DNA of 8,267 nt, taken from NCBI GenBank assembly GCA_016777395.1, contig JADHRO010000086.1:1-8267 (forward strand), written 5' to 3'. Under the pieces are notes generated by a model that was given only the letters and a program-made list of their open reading frames with translations, was not told the DNA's origin and did not search any database. The position numbers were made by a program, and so were the translations under genes. The first letter of the stretch is position 1. Each line of letters begins with the position of its first letter. This DNA is from Chitinophagales bacterium. Its GTDB lineage: Bacteria > Bacteroidota > Bacteroidia > Chitinophagales > UBA8649. Positions 6,947 through 8,267 of the stretch are shown in pieces.

Positions 6947-7744
6947 TTACTTTTTAAAGTGTCTCAACTGCAAAATTTCCTTATCTCTGAGTATTCTCCA
7001 CCGACCTCTTGGTAAATCCTTTTTAGTTAAGCCAGCAAAAATCATTCGATCCAATTTCTCCACCACATAACCATAGTGTTCAAATAATCTACGAACAATT
7101 CGATTTTTACCCATATGTATTTCAATACCTAAAATGGTTCCATCCTTAGAATCCACGTACGCTAGCTCGTCAATTCTTGCCATTCCATCTTCCAATTCAG
7201 TTCCTTGTAATAGTAAATCAAAATGTTCCTGACTTAAAGGCTTATTTAAACTAGCTTTATAAACCTTTGCCATACTATTTGAAGGATGTGTCAATTTCAA
7301 GGATAAGTCTCCATCATTGGTCAATAAAAGCACACCGGATGTATTCCTATCCAATCTACCTACAGGATATAATCGAACTTCATAGGGTAACTTCAATTTA
7401 GTGGAAACATTTTTCACTAAGTCCATTACCGTTTTTCTGTCGCGCTCATCATCCGTAGTCGTTATATAACCTTTCGGTTTGTTGAGCAATACATAAACCT
7501 TTTTTTCAGGACGAACCACTTTGCCCGCATACTCCACTACGTCGCCAAGCTTAACCTTACACCCTACTTCTTTGACTAACTTGCCATTTACCTTAATTAA
7601 GCCTTGACCGATAAACTCATCAGCTTTTCTCCTTGATGCAACACCCGCATGCGCCAAGTATTTATTTAAGCGAATTTCTTGAGAAATTTCGTGCTTTTGT
7701 TCCTTATCCGAATTTAGCTTTCTTGATTTTTTATTACTTTTCAT
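6947..7744 (-). CDS. rluB: Ribosomal large-subunit pseudouridine synthase, RluB/RsuA family
   Basis: This enzyme isomerises a specific uridine in rRNA to pseudouridine; RluB of E. coli modifies U2605 of 23S rRNA. Seen in the 265-residue product: a short lysine-rich N-terminus (1-20), an S4 RNA-binding domain (about 24-72; IRLNKYLAHAGVASRRKA), and the synthase domain (about 83-255) with LLNKPKGYITT (86-96), the catalytic motif PVGRLDRNTSG with D132 as the nucleophilic aspartate, LLLTNDGDL (139-147) and KNRIVRRLFEHYGY (213-226). The length and motifs fit the RluB/RluE/RluF/RsuA branch; RluB is the best assignment, but the exact target base cannot be read from the sequence. The ATG overlaps the stop of the WbqC-family gene by 11 bp, pointing to translational coupling. 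Confidence 0.92.
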   Translation of the reverse strand: MKSNKKSRKLNSDKEQKHEISQEIRLNKYLAHAGVASRRKADEFIGQGLIKVNGKLVKEVGCKVKLGDVVEYAGKVVRPEKKVYVLLNKPKGYITTTDDERDRKTVMDLVKNVSTKLKLPYEVRLYPVGRLDRNTSGVLLLTNDGDLSLKLTHPSNSMAKVYKASLNKPLSQEHFDLLLQGTELEDGMARIDELAYVDSKDGTILGIEIHMGKNRIVRRLFEHYGYVVEKLDRMIFAGLTKKDLPRGRWRILRDKEILQLRHFKK

Positions 7745-8267
7745 TAGTCATGCTTTTTAAAACATTTAATGAATTTGGACCTTCATTAAACAATAAATCA
7801 ACAATACTCAAATTTGAAAGGTAGCCCGTGCGATCTTCAAATACTTGAAAATATCTCAAGCCAATATCTTCCTTCCTTTTAGGAAGAAACCTCGAACGAC
7901 TATCGTTAAATCCTTCAGCTGATTTTTTTTCATACTTTTCAGTAAAATGAAAATGGCAATTTAGCTTCAATAAGTCTGCAATTAACTGAAATAAATCCCA
8001 ATTTAAATCATATAAGAACATATACTCATTAAAAAAAATAGCTTCAAACTTGTCTTCATAAAACTCAAAATAAGGAGAGCGTCTGTAGCCTGCACATAAA
8101 CTATTCCAATGGTCTTTTAGCCAAGTATGTTCATATGATACCTTTGCTTCGCGATAATACTGCTTCCTATCCTTCCCACCAACAACCGGCACTGAGAGAA
8201 CTAATTTCCCGTTAGGCCCAGCTATTTCACAACGATTACGGAAGCTAGCTTTTTCAAAAAATTCATG
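7734..8267 (-). CDS. WbqC-family protein (5' end cut by window edge)
   Basis: The frame is open from the right edge to a TAA at 7736-7734, giving 177 residues; the family is usually a little over 200, so roughly 25-35 N-terminal residues are missing. A GTG at 8192 is internal, because the residues before it continue the conserved family sequence (FRNRCEIAGPNGKLVLSVPV). Further recognisable parts are the tryptophan- and tyrosine-rich stretch WLKDHWNSLCAGYRRSPYF in the first half and the C-terminal block with YFQVF and NLSIVDLLFNEGPNS. WbqC proteins were named from an O-antigen cluster; their biochemical activity is not established to my knowledge, so no reaction is assigned. In Bacteroidota the family often sits beside a signal peptidase I gene, which may lie just outside the window. 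The stop overlaps the start of the pseudouridine synthase gene. Confidence 0.85.
   Translation of the reverse strand, partial: HEFFEKASFRNRCEIAGPNGKLVLSVPVVGGKDRKQYYREAKVSYEHTWLKDHWNSLCAGYRRSPYFEFYEDKFEAIFFNEYMFLYDLNWDLFQLIADLLKLNCHFHFTEKYEKKSAEGFNDSRSRFLPKRKEDIGLRYFQVFEDRTGYLSNLSIVDLLFNEGPNSLNVLKSMTNEK

Noticed and set aside
7633..7824. Plus-strand open frame of 63 codons
   Set aside because: It is antisense to the S4 domain of the pseudouridine synthase and the conserved C-terminus of the WbqC-family protein.

Overview
The window looks like an ordinary, AT-rich piece of a Bacteroidota chromosome, most probably Flavobacteriia or a neighbouring class. The reasons are the style of the protein families (Bacteroidota-type LptD with a TTC-x4-HPHF segment, multi-repeat OstA-like protein, free-standing MCE protein, CarboxypepD_reg-like secreted protein, WbqC-family protein), the short signal peptides ending in ...AQ, the lack of Shine-Dalgarno sequences before most genes, and a TAnnTTTG-type promoter motif.

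Layout. From the left edge to about 2441 on the minus strand lies most of lptD, the outer-membrane LPS translocon, with its C-terminus cut off by the window edge. A 58-bp divergent spacer separates it from three plus-strand envelope genes: an N-acetylmuramoyl-L-alanine amidase with a C-terminal SPOR-like segment (2500-3615), an MCE/MlaD-family lipid-transport protein (3721-4704) and a long OstA/LptA-like periplasmic protein (4731-6272). A weak hairpin and a good -7 promoter motif between the amidase and the MCE gene suggest that the latter two can be transcribed separately. After a 15-bp convergent junction, three minus-strand genes follow, in transcription order: a WbqC-family protein cut at its 5' end by the right edge, an RluB/RsuA-type 23S rRNA pseudouridine synthase whose start overlaps the WbqC stop by 11 bp, and a small secreted protein with a carboxypeptidase-regulatory-like domain.

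How they fit together. The left and middle parts form an outer-membrane biogenesis neighbourhood: LptD inserts LPS, the OstA-like protein may act in the periplasmic LPS bridge, the MCE protein is expected to move phospholipids between membranes, and the amidase cuts peptidoglycan during division or remodelling. The right part is unrelated housekeeping. There is no RNA gene, mobile element, CRISPR array or long unannotated gap; the longest spacer is 105 bp. I do not see a new defence or mobile system here. The most notable points are the about 30-residue repeat architecture shared by the OstA-like protein and the LptD N-terminus, and the gathering of LPS, phospholipid and peptidoglycan functions around one divergent promoter region.
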